Positions 1 to 8,740 of a stretch of 18,872 nucleotides of DNA are shown here, piece after piece (position 1 is the first letter of the stretch; every line of letters begins with the position of its first letter). Origin of the DNA: GCA-2716945 sp964342835 (GTDB lineage: Bacteria > Pseudomonadota > Gammaproteobacteria > GCA-002705445 > GCA-002716945); the NCBI GenBank assembly GCA_964342835.1, contig CAYFGJ010000010.1:1-18872 (forward strand), read 5' to 3'. Made by a program: the position numbers and the translations under genes. The notes beneath the pieces are model-generated. The model worked only from the letters and a program-made list of their open reading frames with translations. It ran no database searches and was not told where the DNA came from.

Positions 1-445
1 ATATTTTTCCTTTATCAGATATATATTGTCCCATAGTTCCTTCAATTTCTGGATGCCCCTTGTGTCCAATTAAAATTACATCTCTATTATCAGATGCATA
101 TTTATGAACTTCCATATGAACTTTTGTTACTAAAGGACATGTTGCATCAAAAATTTTTAATTTTTTTTCATTAGCTTTATTCTTTATATCTATTGATACA
201 CCATGTGCACTAAATATTAATATGGAACCTTTGGGAACATCATCTATATCTTCTATAAAATTTATACCTCTTTTTTTCATATCTTGAATTATATATTTAT
301 TATGAACAACTTCATGTTTTACATATATTGGACCATCAAATAAATTTAATGCTCTGTTTACAATATCGACAGCCCTTTCAACGCCAGCACAAAATCCACG
401 GGGATTAGCTAAAATTATATTTACATTTTTTAATTTTTTAATCAT
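1..445 (-). CDS. ispH: 4-hydroxy-3-methylbut-2-enyl diphosphate reductase (IspH/LytB), N-terminal part, cut by window edge
   Basis: IspH is the last enzyme of the MEP pathway: an iron-sulfur enzyme that reduces HMBPP to IPP and DMAPP. The reading frame stays open from an ATG at 445 to the window edge, giving about 148 of the usual ~310 residues. Visible family residues are Cys19 in the NPRGFCAGV motif, His48 in HEVVHN, His81 in SAHGVS, Cys103 in DATCP, and His131/Glu133 in GHKGHPEIEG. These sit at a constant +7 offset from E. coli Cys12, His41, His74, Cys96, His124 and Glu126, so the N-terminus is seven residues longer. The third cluster cysteine lies beyond the window. The start overlaps the end of fkpB by 8 bases, so it is co-transcribed as the last visible gene of the murJ-ispH run. 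Identification is secure. Confidence 0.97.
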   Translation of the reverse strand, partial: MIKKLKNVNIILANPRGFCAGVERAVDIVNRALNLFDGPIYVKHEVVHNKYIIQDMKKRGINFIEDIDDVPKGSILIFSAHGVSIDIKNKANEKKLKIFDATCPLVTKVHMEVHKYASDNRDVILIGHKGHPEIEGTMGQYISDKGKI

Positions 446-875
446 TTACTTCTATAATTTTTACCTTAAAAATTATCTCCAATCCAGCTAAAGGATGATT
501 TAAGTCTATTGTTACATTATTATCATCAATTTTAGTAATAGTTCCAAGACCTAGATTATTTTTTCCATTTTTATATTCAGCATTAAACTCAATTACATTA
601 CCAACTTTTATCATAGAAGGATCTGAAAACTTATTCATATGAATAATTTTTATATTTTTATCTTCTCTAAGTCCAAATGCATCTATTGGTTTTAAGATCA
701 ACTCTTGTTCTTCACCTTCTTTTAGTCCATATAATAGGGCTTCTAATTTTTGAGGTATGACCCCATCACCAATATTAAAAACAATAGGTTCTTTTTTAAA
801 GGTTGTTTCATATTCAAATTTATTTGTATTAGTAATTGAATAATGCATCTTAACTTTTGATTTAAATTTTATCAT
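438..875 (-). CDS. fkpB: FKBP-type peptidyl-prolyl cis-trans isomerase (FkpB/SlpA type)
   Basis: This is a cytoplasmic prolyl isomerase and chaperone of the SlpA/SlyD-like FKBP group. The 145 residues match the ~149 of E. coli SlpA. The FKBP strand-helix signature GDGVIPQKLEALLYGLKEGE lies at about residues 37-56. A central insert (roughly 62-115) corresponds to the insert-in-flap domain. The family's C-terminal pattern NHPLAGLEIIFKVKIIEV (about 126-143) is clear. The protein lacks the histidine-rich metal-binding tail of SlyD, which favours FkpB/SlpA. Its place between lspA and ispH is the standard gammaproteobacterial position. Its ATG overlaps the lspA stop (ATGA), and its end overlaps the ispH start, so translation is probably coupled through the whole run. 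Confidence 0.93.
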   Translation of the reverse strand: MIKFKSKVKMHYSITNTNKFEYETTFKKEPIVFNIGDGVIPQKLEALLYGLKEGEEQELILKPIDAFGLREDKNIKIIHMNKFSDPSMIKVGNVIEFNAEYKNGKNNLGLGTITKIDDNNVTIDLNHPLAGLEIIFKVKIIEVND

Positions 876-1342
876 TTAGATTTCAATACATAATAATTTA
901 GAAATATTAATAAAATTCCTAATGATATAAAAAGATCAGCTATATTAAATATTGCTGGAAAAAATATATTTTTATAATGAATAATAATAAAATCAACAAC
1001 AGAATGATCATAAAATCTATCTATCAAATTTGATAAACCACCGCCTATTATCATACTTAATCCAAATATTTCAATTTTTCTGAAATTTTCAAAATTTTTA
1101 TATAAATAATTTATTAATATAAAAATAATTATAGTAACAATTAAGGTAATCGTATAATTTATATATTTTGATTCTGATTCCAATAAACTAAACGCCACTC
1201 CTTTATTGAGTGTTTTATTGAATATCAAATAGTTATTTACTATATAAAGGTCATCACCCAATGTTTTTAAAATCTTATTTTTGGTAAATAAATCAGAAAT
1301 AATAATAAATAAAATTATTATTGAGGAAAAAATTTTCATCAT
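872..1342 (-). CDS. lspA: lipoprotein signal peptidase (signal peptidase II)
   Basis: LspA is an inner-membrane aspartyl protease that removes the signal peptide from diacylglyceryl-prolipoproteins. The 156 residues form four hydrophobic segments (about 5-17, 61-80, 92-105 and 131-151). Family motifs are present: Asp17 in the first helix, NKGVAFSLL (46-54), GGGLSNLIDR with Asn105/Asp108/Arg109, VVDF with catalytic Asp117, and FNIADLFISLG with catalytic Asp136. Two adjacent ATG codons (1337-1342) could each start the protein; the family does not discriminate between them. The gene overlaps the end of ileS by four bases and the start of fkpB by four bases. Placement beside ileS is classic and was once seen as the ileS-lspA operon of E. 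coli. Confidence 0.97.
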   Translation of the reverse strand: MMKIFSSIIILFIIISDLFTKNKILKTLGDDLYIVNNYLIFNKTLNKGVAFSLLESESKYINYTITLIVTIIIFILINYLYKNFENFRKIEIFGLSMIIGGGLSNLIDRFYDHSVVDFIIIHYKNIFFPAIFNIADLFISLGILLIFLNYYVLKSK

Positions 1343-4125
1343 CCGAGTTGTCTTTGTTCTCCATCACCATAGATATTCTCATAACATCTTTTGCATAAAT
1401 CTTTATAATCTTTATTAAAATTCACTGTTTTATTTTTGTGCCAACATCTTTCACATTTTGGATGATTACTTTTTTCAACAATCACTTTAAATTTTAGATC
1501 ATCAATTGTATGGGCGTCAGAGTCAGAGGTTAATTCTTCTAAATAGCAATTTGATGTTATAAATATAAATTTCAATTCTTCAGAATAGTTATTTAATAAA
1601 TCAAAATATTTTTTATTAACATGTAATTTTAAATCTGCATCTAATGAGGATCCAATTTCACCATTATTTCTCAAATTTTCTAACTCTTTCGAAATTGTTT
1701 GTCTCATTTGAAATAATTTTTCACATATATTAATTTCTTCTTGCGATATCGTCATTTCATAATTTGCCCATTTTTTAATAAATATTGATTTATTATCTTT
1801 CAATTCCATAGATTGATATATTTCTTCTGCTGTAAATGAAATCAGAGGCGCTATCCATGTTGAAAGCATTTCTAAAATAATATGACAAGTTTTTTGACAT
1901 GATCTTCTTGTTATTCCAGTCTTTTTGGTTGTATAGAGTCGATCTTTAATTATATCTAAATAAAAACCACCTAACTCTATTGTACAAAAATTTTGTATGT
2001 CTTGAGCAATTTGATGAAATTTATATTTATTATAGTTCTCAATAATATTATTTTGGAGATTAATAGATTTATGTATCATCCATTTGTCTAATAAAAGTAG
2101 ATCCGATAAATTAGTTTTATCTTTTACTGCATTAAAATCACTGATATTTGAGAGCAAGAATTTTGCGGTGTTTCTAATTCGTCTATATGATTCTGAAACT
2201 TGGTTTAAAATATCATCTGAAATATTCATTTCTTTCGTATAGTCTGTTGAAGCTACCCATAAACGCAATATATCTGATCCTTTTTTCTTGATTATATCTT
2301 GCGGCGAAATGATGTTTCCAAGTGATTTAGACATTTTTTGCCCATCAGCATCAACAACAAAACCATGTGTTAATACAGATTTATAAGGAGGTTTTCCAGT
2401 TGTAGCTAATGCTGTAATCAAAGAAGATTGAAACCATCCCCTATGTTGATCTGAACCTTCCAAATATAGATCTGCCACATCACCCAAATTTCTCTCACGC
2501 ATAACGCATATATGTGTAACTCCAGAATCAAACCAAACATCGAGAATATCAGAGGTTAATTCATATTCTGATGCATCAGATCCTAATAATTTTTGTTTAT
2601 CATAATCAAACCAACCTTCTATTCCAGATAAATGAATAATTTCAGCTGCTTTTTGTAAAATATCATCTGTTCTATCGTGAAGCTTTTTTGTCTCTTTATG
2701 TATAAATAAAGGCATTGGTACACCCCAAAATCTTTGTCTAGAAATACACCAATCTGGTCTATTTTTAATCATGTTTTCAATGCGCTCTAAACCCCAGCTT
2801 GGCAACCATTCAGTATTTGATAGAGACTTTATAATTTTTGATCTTAAATTATTATTATCCATGCTTATGAACCATTGCGGAGTAGATCTAAAAATTAATG
2901 GAGTTTTATATCTCCAACAATGTGGATAACTATGATTATATTTTTCTTGAAATAATAATTTATTGTTTTTTGTTAAGACATCAATTATTTGAGGGTCAAC
3001 TTCTCTGACTGACAAACCTCCAAATAATTCTAATGTATCTATGTATCTACCTTTATCATTAACAGGATTAAATATCTCAAGATTATTTTCAATACCAGCA
3101 ATATAATCTTCTTGTCCATGGCCAGGTGCAATATGAACTAAACCAGTACCATCTTCAGTTGTTACATGATTAGCTTCAATTATTGGTATTTCACGTTCAT
3201 AAAATGGGTGCATAGCAATTAAACCAACAAGATCTTTTCCAAGAGTTTTACCTATAACCTTGTAATCTGTAACACCAATTTTGGTGGTAACTTTCTCTAT
3301 TAAATCAGTTGCAATAATTAAAGAATTATTTTCAAGGACTACCATTGAATACATTATATCTGTACCTATAGCCAATGCTTGATTAGATGGTAAAGTCCAT
3401 GGTGTAGTGGTCCATATGACAGCATTACAATTCTCAATGCTATCAATATTAAAAATTCTTTTTATTGAATCTTTGTCAGATATCTCAAACATTACATAAA
3501 CCGCATTTGAGGTGATATCTTTATATTCTACTTCAGCTTCCGCCAATGCAGATTCAGATTCTATGCACCAATGAACTGGTTTTGACCCATAATATATATG
3601 CTTATTTTTTATAATTTCTGAAAGACTCTTTACAATCGAAGATTCAAAATTTTTATCCATACTTGTATAAGAATTTTCCCAATCCCCCACAACACCTAAT
3701 CTAATAAAATCAATTTTTTGTTTTTCAACTTGTTTTTGAGCATATTCACGGCAAGTTTTTCTAAAAGCATTTTTATTGTCCTTAAACTTTGATTTACCAA
3801 ATTTTTTTTCTACATTTAACTCTATTGGTAATCCATGACAATCCCATCCAGGTATATATGGTGAGTCATAACCTGAAAGCGTTTTACTTTTAATGACAAT
3901 ATCTTTTAGGATTTTATTAACAGCATGTCCTATATGAATATCTCCATTGGCATACGGTGGCCCATCATGAAGTAAAAATTTTTTAGATTTTTTTCTATGA
4001 TTTCTTATTTCTTGATATAAATTAATATCTTTCCAGAACTGCAATATCTCAGGTTCTTTTTGTGGAAGATTACCTTTCATTGGGAATTTAGTACTTGGAA
4101 GATTTAAAGTATCTTTATAATTCAT
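1339..4125 (-). CDS. ileS: isoleucyl-tRNA synthetase
   Basis: IleS is a class I aminoacyl-tRNA synthetase that charges tRNA-Ile in the cytoplasm, with an editing domain that hydrolyses Val-tRNA. The 928 residues are close to the 938 of E. coli. The HIGH signature is at residues 64-67 (preceded by PPYANGDI), the GWDCHGLPIE block follows, and KMSKS is at 597-601. The CP1 editing region lies between, with TTTPWTLPSNQALA and the GTGLVHIAPGHGQED block visible. The C-terminal zinc module is complete, with cysteines at 891, 894, 911 and 914. This is the bacterial (IleS1-like) form rather than the eukaryotic-like mupirocin-resistant type, judging by the C-terminal zinc finger. Its start overlaps the 3' end of ribF by 11 bases. 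Confidence 0.98.
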   Translation of the reverse strand: MNYKDTLNLPSTKFPMKGNLPQKEPEILQFWKDINLYQEIRNHRKKSKKFLLHDGPPYANGDIHIGHAVNKILKDIVIKSKTLSGYDSPYIPGWDCHGLPIELNVEKKFGKSKFKDNKNAFRKTCREYAQKQVEKQKIDFIRLGVVGDWENSYTSMDKNFESSIVKSLSEIIKNKHIYYGSKPVHWCIESESALAEAEVEYKDITSNAVYVMFEISDKDSIKRIFNIDSIENCNAVIWTTTPWTLPSNQALAIGTDIMYSMVVLENNSLIIATDLIEKVTTKIGVTDYKVIGKTLGKDLVGLIAMHPFYEREIPIIEANHVTTEDGTGLVHIAPGHGQEDYIAGIENNLEIFNPVNDKGRYIDTLELFGGLSVREVDPQIIDVLTKNNKLLFQEKYNHSYPHCWRYKTPLIFRSTPQWFISMDNNNLRSKIIKSLSNTEWLPSWGLERIENMIKNRPDWCISRQRFWGVPMPLFIHKETKKLHDRTDDILQKAAEIIHLSGIEGWFDYDKQKLLGSDASEYELTSDILDVWFDSGVTHICVMRERNLGDVADLYLEGSDQHRGWFQSSLITALATTGKPPYKSVLTHGFVVDADGQKMSKSLGNIISPQDIIKKKGSDILRLWVASTDYTKEMNISDDILNQVSESYRRIRNTAKFLLSNISDFNAVKDKTNLSDLLLLDKWMIHKSINLQNNIIENYNKYKFHQIAQDIQNFCTIELGGFYLDIIKDRLYTTKKTGITRRSCQKTCHIILEMLSTWIAPLISFTAEEIYQSMELKDNKSIFIKKWANYEMTISQEEINICEKLFQMRQTISKELENLRNNGEIGSSLDADLKLHVNKKYFDLLNNYSEELKFIFITSNCYLEELTSDSDAHTIDDLKFKVIVEKSNHPKCERCWHKNKTVNFNKDYKDLCKRCYENIYGDGEQRQLG

Positions 4126-5041
4126 TTTTTTTGTTAATTATTTTAAGTGCATTTTTATAATCCAAATCCATTTGATGTTTTAGGTCTTGGGTATTTTCAA
4201 ATTTTATTTGATCTCGTAGTTTTTTAAAAAATATAATTTCTATATTTTTATCATAAATATTTTCATTAAAATCAAATATAAACACTTCTAGGACAGTGTT
4301 TTTCCCTGAGAATGTTGGTTTATTACCGAAACTTGCAAGACCATGATATTTCTGATTATTTTCCATCAAAACTTTAACTAAAAATATACCATTTATTGCG
4401 TAAGATTTATATATGTCAATATTAGCTGTAGGATAACCAAGTTCATGTCCACGTTTATCTCCTTGCGTTACTCTTCCTGATATTGAATATGGTCTACCTA
4501 TTAAATTATTTGCATCTTCTATAAGTCCTTTGGTGAGAGCTTCTCTTATCAAGGTACTGCTAACTTTTTTTTGATTTTCTAGAAACGACTCTATCTTGAT
4601 TATATTTATCATCTTTTTATAATTTTTTAACAATTCATAATCACCTTTTCTTGAAGAACCAAATTTAAAATCTTCACCAATTATGAGATATTGAGCTTTA
4701 ATTTTTTTAATTAGAAGATCTTCAATAAACGTATTTGCAGATATTTTGGAGAAATCGCTATTAAAGTTAATGCATATTACTTGATCTATACCAATGTTTT
4801 GAAACATTTTTAATTTATCTTTCAACCTTGTCAGTCTTCTGAAACTCTTAATTTTAAAATATTCTTCTGGAAGGGGTTCAAAAGTTATAATGGTAGATGG
4901 TATTGATTTTTGTTTAGCTGTACTCATGACCTGATCAACTAACTTTTGATGTCCTTTATGAAAACCATCAAAATTTCCTATGGTTACAGCAGAATGACCA
5001 ATAATTTTATTAATATTTTTTAGACCTCTTATTATTTTCAT
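4115..5041 (-). CDS. ribF: bifunctional riboflavin kinase / FAD synthetase
   Basis: RibF phosphorylates riboflavin to FMN and adenylylates FMN to FAD. The 308 residues match the bacterial bifunctional form (E. coli 313). The N-terminal nucleotidyltransferase half carries GNFDGFHKGHQ (22-32), the HIGH-like adenylate-binding motif, and a later SSTLIREAL segment that resembles the family's ISSTRIR signature. The C-terminal flavokinase half begins near residue 182 with IGRPYSISGRVTQGDKRGHE and the GYPTANI motif that binds the nucleotide phosphates. Both activities therefore look intact. The start overlaps murJ's end by four bases (ATGA) and the end overlaps ileS, so it sits inside one polycistronic unit. 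FAD made here would serve flavoproteins such as the reductase at 10396-11523. Confidence 0.97.
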   Translation of the reverse strand: MKIIRGLKNINKIIGHSAVTIGNFDGFHKGHQKLVDQVMSTAKQKSIPSTIITFEPLPEEYFKIKSFRRLTRLKDKLKMFQNIGIDQVICINFNSDFSKISANTFIEDLLIKKIKAQYLIIGEDFKFGSSRKGDYELLKNYKKMINIIKIESFLENQKKVSSTLIREALTKGLIEDANNLIGRPYSISGRVTQGDKRGHELGYPTANIDIYKSYAINGIFLVKVLMENNQKYHGLASFGNKPTFSGKNTVLEVFIFDFNENIYDKNIEIIFFKKLRDQIKFENTQDLKHQMDLDYKNALKIINKKNEL

Positions 5042-6606
5042 ATACTATATTTTTTATATCTAAAGCCTAGCATGTACATGGCCAAAACATATATAATTCC
5101 ACCAATCCCAATATACATAACTAATAATAGACCTCTTATGTAAAAACTGAAGGCGTTCCAGTCATCTATAGGTAAAACTATTAAAAACAGTAAACCTGAC
5201 ATAAGAATTGAGCTTATTATTATTTTAAAATTTAAATTATTAAAGAATAGATTTTCCTCAATTATATTATTTTTCTTAAGATTTCGATAAAGCAAGATTA
5301 CTTGGATCCAAGCAGATAAAGATGTAGCTAATGCAAGTAAGGCATGAGCACCATCAAAAGGATTGTTTAAGTAATAAATAACAACTGATAGATTCATTAT
5401 AATATTAAAAATTATTGCATAGACAGCATATTTAACAGGTGTTTTGGTATCTTGACGAGAAAAGAATCCAGTTAATAAAACTTTCATTAAAATGAATGCA
5501 GGTAAACCGATAGAATATGTAATAAGACTTAGAGACGACATCAATGTGTCATCAACTGTAAAACTACCATATTGAAATAAACTTATAATTATATTTTTAG
5601 CTAGAATTATCAATCCAAACATTGCAGGTAAACTAAACACCAATGCGAGCGATAATGCATTATGTATCGTTCTTTTATAATTTTCTAAATTATTAGATGA
5701 AAATTGTTTTGATAGTGTGGGCAAAATAACAGTTGCTAATGCTATACCAAAAATACCTAATGGAAACTCTACGAGTCTATCAGAATAATACAGCCAACTT
5801 ATACTTCCAGCAGCAAGCAATGAAGCTACAATAGAATCAATAATTAAATTTATTTGAACTACAGCTGTTCCTAGTATTGCTGGTAACATAAGTTTTAATA
5901 CTTTATTGACCCCATCAATTGCAAACCCAATTTTAGGAAAAACTAATAATTTTAAATTAAAAAGTGATGGAAATTGAATAATATACTGAAGTATACCTGC
6001 AATCAAAACTCCATATGCTAATGCTTTGATTGGCTCGTCAAAAAAGTTCGAAAGATACAATGCAGATGAAATTAACGATATATTCAATATGACAGGAGTT
6101 ATTGATGGTAAGAAAAATTTATCATAGGTATTAAAAATACCAGCGCAAAATGCTGTTAGTGAAATGAAAAAAAGATATGGAAATGTAATTTTTAACATAT
6201 CAGATGCTAAAAGAAATCTTCCATCTTCGCTTGAAAATCCCGGAGCAAAAATATTTATTATAAAATCAGAAAATATGATGCCTAAAACAGTTATTATAAA
6301 CAGTACTAACATTAAATTCCCAAAAATATATCGTAAAAATTCTTTTAACTTTTCAGGATATTTTGTTTTATATTCAGATAAAACTGGGACGAATGATTGA
6401 ATAAATGCACCTTCTCCAAATAATCTACGGAAAAAATTTGGTATTTTGAAGGCAACAAAAAAAGCATCTGTACTTGGAGATGCACCAAAAATATTAGCAA
6501 ATATGACATCTCTTATAAATCCAGTTATTCTAGATATGAATGTCATACCTCCCACTACATATGATGATTTGAGGATTGTATTAGTATTATTTTTTTCTGC
6601 GATCAT
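5038..6606 (-). CDS. murJ: lipid II flippase MurJ (MviN family)
   Basis: MurJ is a MOP-superfamily integral membrane protein that flips lipid II across the inner membrane for peptidoglycan synthesis. The 522 residues match the usual ~510. The N-terminal family block is unmistakable: GGMTFISRITGFIRDVIFA, followed by the segment with SPSTDAFFVAFKIPNFFRR and GEGAFIQSFVPVLSEY. Repeated hydrophobic segments fit about 14 helices. The conserved GIALATVILPTLSK block lies in the middle, followed by the SLALVFSLPAMFGLI helix. It is the first gene of the run murJ-ribF-ileS-lspA-fkpB-ispH and is divergent from rpsT. The 80 bases between them must hold its promoter, but I could not assign a convincing -35 box on the minus strand. 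Confidence 0.96.
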   Translation of the reverse strand: MIAEKNNTNTILKSSYVVGGMTFISRITGFIRDVIFANIFGASPSTDAFFVAFKIPNFFRRLFGEGAFIQSFVPVLSEYKTKYPEKLKEFLRYIFGNLMLVLFIITVLGIIFSDFIINIFAPGFSSEDGRFLLASDMLKITFPYLFFISLTAFCAGIFNTYDKFFLPSITPVILNISLISSALYLSNFFDEPIKALAYGVLIAGILQYIIQFPSLFNLKLLVFPKIGFAIDGVNKVLKLMLPAILGTAVVQINLIIDSIVASLLAAGSISWLYYSDRLVEFPLGIFGIALATVILPTLSKQFSSNNLENYKRTIHNALSLALVFSLPAMFGLIILAKNIIISLFQYGSFTVDDTLMSSLSLITYSIGLPAFILMKVLLTGFFSRQDTKTPVKYAVYAIIFNIIMNLSVVIYYLNNPFDGAHALLALATSLSAWIQVILLYRNLKKNNIIEENLFFNNLNFKIIISSILMSGLLFLIVLPIDDWNAFSFYIRGLLLVMYIGIGGIIYVLAMYMLGFRYKKYSI

Positions 6607-6621
6607 ATTAGTATCTTTATG

Positions 6622-6650
6622 TTGACAGTCTCTATTATCATTGAGATAAT
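6622..6650 (+). promoter_or_regulatory. near-consensus sigma-70 promoter for rpsT
   Basis: TTGACA (6622-6627), a 17-base spacer and GATAAT (6645-6650) form a sigma-70 promoter with a single mismatch. Transcription should start near 6657, leaving a leader of about 30 bases before the UUG start. The -10 box is one arm of a 6-bp inverted repeat, ATTATC (6634-6639) and GATAAT (6645-6650), separated by ATTGA; it could be an operator or simply two back-to-back -10-like boxes. Confidence 0.75.
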
Positions 6651-6686
6651 CTTGTTTTATTTTACCTTTAATTGAAGGAGATTACA

Positions 6687-6947
6687 TTGGCAAATACAGC
6701 ACAGGCAAAAAAAAGAATTAGACAATCAAATAAATCTAGAGTAAGGAATATGTCTCAAAAGACAAAATTCAGATCTAGTATTAAAAAAGTATTAAAATCA
6801 ATTTCAGATAGAGACAAAAATAAATCTAACGAGCATTTTAAAGAAGCTACATCAGTGATTGACAAATTAGTATCTAAGGGGTTGATACATAAAAATAAAG
6901 CTTCAAGGCATAAATCTAGACTGAATAAACAAATTAAAGCGCTTTAA
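6687..6947 (+). CDS. rpsT: 30S ribosomal protein S20
   Basis: S20 is a small basic protein that binds 16S rRNA and helps assemble the 30S subunit. From TTG at 6687 the protein is 86 residues and begins MANTAQAKKRIRQSNKSR, the expected S20 start; E. coli S20 has 87. An open frame extends back to a TTG at 6672, but that would place the AAGGAG ribosome binding site (6675-6680) inside the gene. The 6-base spacing from AAGGAG to TTG 6687 decides the start. E. coli rpsT also uses UUG, where the weak start takes part in autogenous control by S20, so the same control is plausible here. It is the only plus-strand gene within 1-9352 and ends exactly one base before the proB stop codon, with no room for a terminator. 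Confidence 0.96.
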   Translation: MANTAQAKKRIRQSNKSRVRNMSQKTKFRSSIKKVLKSISDRDKNKSNEHFKEATSVIDKLVSKGLIHKNKASRHKSRLNKQIKAL

Positions 6948-7727
6948 TCATTCGAATAAAGTACCAATTTTTTCACCATCAAAAATTTTAAGAAGAACTT
7001 GTTCTTGATTGCCAGATGCGATTATTGAAATAGTATTAGATTTTGATGCTCTTTTGACTGCCTGTAGTTTAGTTTTAAAGCCACCAGTACCAAATTCATT
7101 TGTAGTGTTTAGATTATCATCAATAATTAAGTTATTTATTTTACAATAATTAATTAATTTTGCATTAGAATCAATTGTTGGATTTTTATCATAATATCCA
7201 TCTTGATCTGTCAGTATTATTAATAAATCAGCTTTAATTAAATTTGCCACCATCGCAGCAAGATTATCATTATCACCAAATCTAATTTCTTCTGTGGCTA
7301 CAACATCATTTTCATTAATTATAGGTATAACATTTAAATCTAGTATTTTTTCTAGAGTCGCTTTAGCATTATCATATCTTTCTTTATTTACAATATCGTC
7401 ATGTGTTAATAATACTTGAGCTGTTTTAATATTAAATTTATTAAAGGCATCTTCATACATACCTATTAGTTGTTGCTGTCCTATAGCGGCAAGTGCTTGA
7501 AGAGATTCTAAACTCTTTGGTCTTTCTCTTATGTTTAAAATATTCATACCTTGGCTAATTGCTCCGGATGAAACAATTAATATGTTTTTATTTTGTAATT
7601 TAATTGTATGAATTTGTTCTATCCAATCTTGTATTTTTTTAATAGACAATGTTTTATCTTGACTGATAAGTGAACTACCAATTTTTATTATTATTCTTTC
7701 ACAGTCATTTATATTTTTTTTTCTCAT
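6948..7727 (-). CDS. proB: glutamate 5-kinase, kinase domain only (no PUA domain)
   Basis: ProB phosphorylates glutamate at the gamma carboxyl, the first and feedback-controlled step of proline synthesis. The 259 residues cover a complete amino-acid-kinase fold: IIKIGSSLI (12-20), IVSSGAISQGM (51-61), INENDVVATEE (137-147), FGDNDNLAAMVA (150-161), LTDQDGYYDKNP (172-183) and FGTGGFKTKLQA (212-223). The chain stops at GTLFE, exactly where the E. coli enzyme (367 residues) continues into its C-terminal PUA domain. Kinase-only ProB proteins exist in other bacteria, so this is likely functional but may respond differently to proline. The ATG overlaps the obgE stop by four bases. Its stop abuts that of rpsT on the other strand. 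Confidence 0.95.
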   Translation of the reverse strand: MRKKNINDCERIIIKIGSSLISQDKTLSIKKIQDWIEQIHTIKLQNKNILIVSSGAISQGMNILNIRERPKSLESLQALAAIGQQQLIGMYEDAFNKFNIKTAQVLLTHDDIVNKERYDNAKATLEKILDLNVIPIINENDVVATEEIRFGDNDNLAAMVANLIKADLLIILTDQDGYYDKNPTIDSNAKLINYCKINNLIIDDNLNTTNEFGTGGFKTKLQAVKRASKSNTISIIASGNQEQVLLKIFDGEKIGTLFE

Positions 7728-8722
7728 AAATCTAAATACTCTTTTATTTCATAACATAACTCTTCTAGACCATTTTTGTTTACAGCTGATGTTAAGAAAT
7801 ATTTATTATCTATTTTTTTTGAAATATTGTTTTCCAGATCTTTCAATTCCTTATTTGTCAATAAATCTATTTTATTAAAAACATACCATCTATCCTTTTT
7901 TATTAAATACTCATCATACTCATTTAACTCTTTGAAGATAATATCAATATCATCCATAATTTTTTGTATATCCTTGTTTACTATATCAATAATATGCAAT
8001 AAAAGCTTTGTTCTTGAAATATGTTTTAAAAATTGAATTCCAAGTCCTGCGCCTTGAGAGGCTCCCTTAATCAAACCAGGAATATCTGCAACAACAAATT
8101 TTTGATAATCATTTATAATTACTACTCCTAAATTTGGATTAATAGTAGTGAAAGCATAATCTGCAATTTTAGGTTTTGCCATACTAACTGCACTTAAAAG
8201 TGAACTTTTTCCTGCATTTGGTAAGCCTATCAAACCAACATCTGCTAAAACTTTTAGAATTATTTTTAATTCTCTCTGTTCTCCTTTTCCACCACTTGTT
8301 TTCTTTCTTGGAGCTCTATTAGTAGATGTTTTAAAATGGGTATTACCTAAACCATGTTTTCCTCCATTTGCTATTTCTGATGTTTGTAGATTTTCTTCTA
8401 AATCACAAATTAGTTCTTTGGTATTATTATCATAAATAACAGTGCCTACCGGTACATCAATGATTAGATCATTACCATTTTTGCCTTTCTTATTTTTGCT
8501 CCCACCTGCTTTCCCATTTTCAGCAATGAATTTACTTTTATTTCTAAAATCTGCAAGTGTATTTAAACCATTTTTTGCTTTTAAAATGACACAACCACCA
8601 TCACCACCATCACCACCATCTGGACCACCGAATGGAATATATTTCTCTCTTCTAAAGCTCATGCAACCACTGCCGCCATCACCCGCTTTAACCGAGATTA
8701 TAGCTTCATCTATAAACTTCAT
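7724..8722 (-). CDS. obgE: GTPase Obg/CgtA, ribosome assembly
   Basis: Obg is an essential GTPase that binds the 50S precursor and links ribosome assembly to growth and stringent response. The glycine-rich Obg fold spans about 1-158, with DGGSGCMSFRREKYIPFGGP and the GGDGGDGG run near residues 15-43. The G domain follows: P-loop GLPNAGKS at 166-173, DIPG at 213-216, NKID at 283-286 and TSAV near 311. At 332 residues it lacks the acidic C-terminal tail of the 390-residue E. coli protein; many bacteria also end here. Placement rplU-rpmA-obgE-proB is the common proteobacterial order. A plus-strand proline-rich frame across its 5' end is only the complement of the glycine repeats. Confidence 0.97.
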   Translation of the reverse strand: MKFIDEAIISVKAGDGGSGCMSFRREKYIPFGGPDGGDGGDGGCVILKAKNGLNTLADFRNKSKFIAENGKAGGSKNKKGKNGNDLIIDVPVGTVIYDNNTKELICDLEENLQTSEIANGGKHGLGNTHFKTSTNRAPRKKTSGGKGEQRELKIILKVLADVGLIGLPNAGKSSLLSAVSMAKPKIADYAFTTINPNLGVVIINDYQKFVVADIPGLIKGASQGAGLGIQFLKHISRTKLLLHIIDIVNKDIQKIMDDIDIIFKELNEYDEYLIKKDRWYVFNKIDLLTNKELKDLENNISKKIDNKYFLTSAVNKNGLEELCYEIKEYLDL

Positions 8723-8740
8723 AATTATTATGCGATATAT

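Noticed and set aside
6164..6400. 78-codon plus-strand open frame inside murJ
   Set aside because: It lies antisense to a clearly conserved murJ region, has no ribosome binding site and no family pattern; it reads as a shadow.
7776..8036. 86-codon plus-strand open frame antisense to obgE
   Set aside because: Low-complexity hydrophobic shadow of the G-domain coding strand; no start signal.
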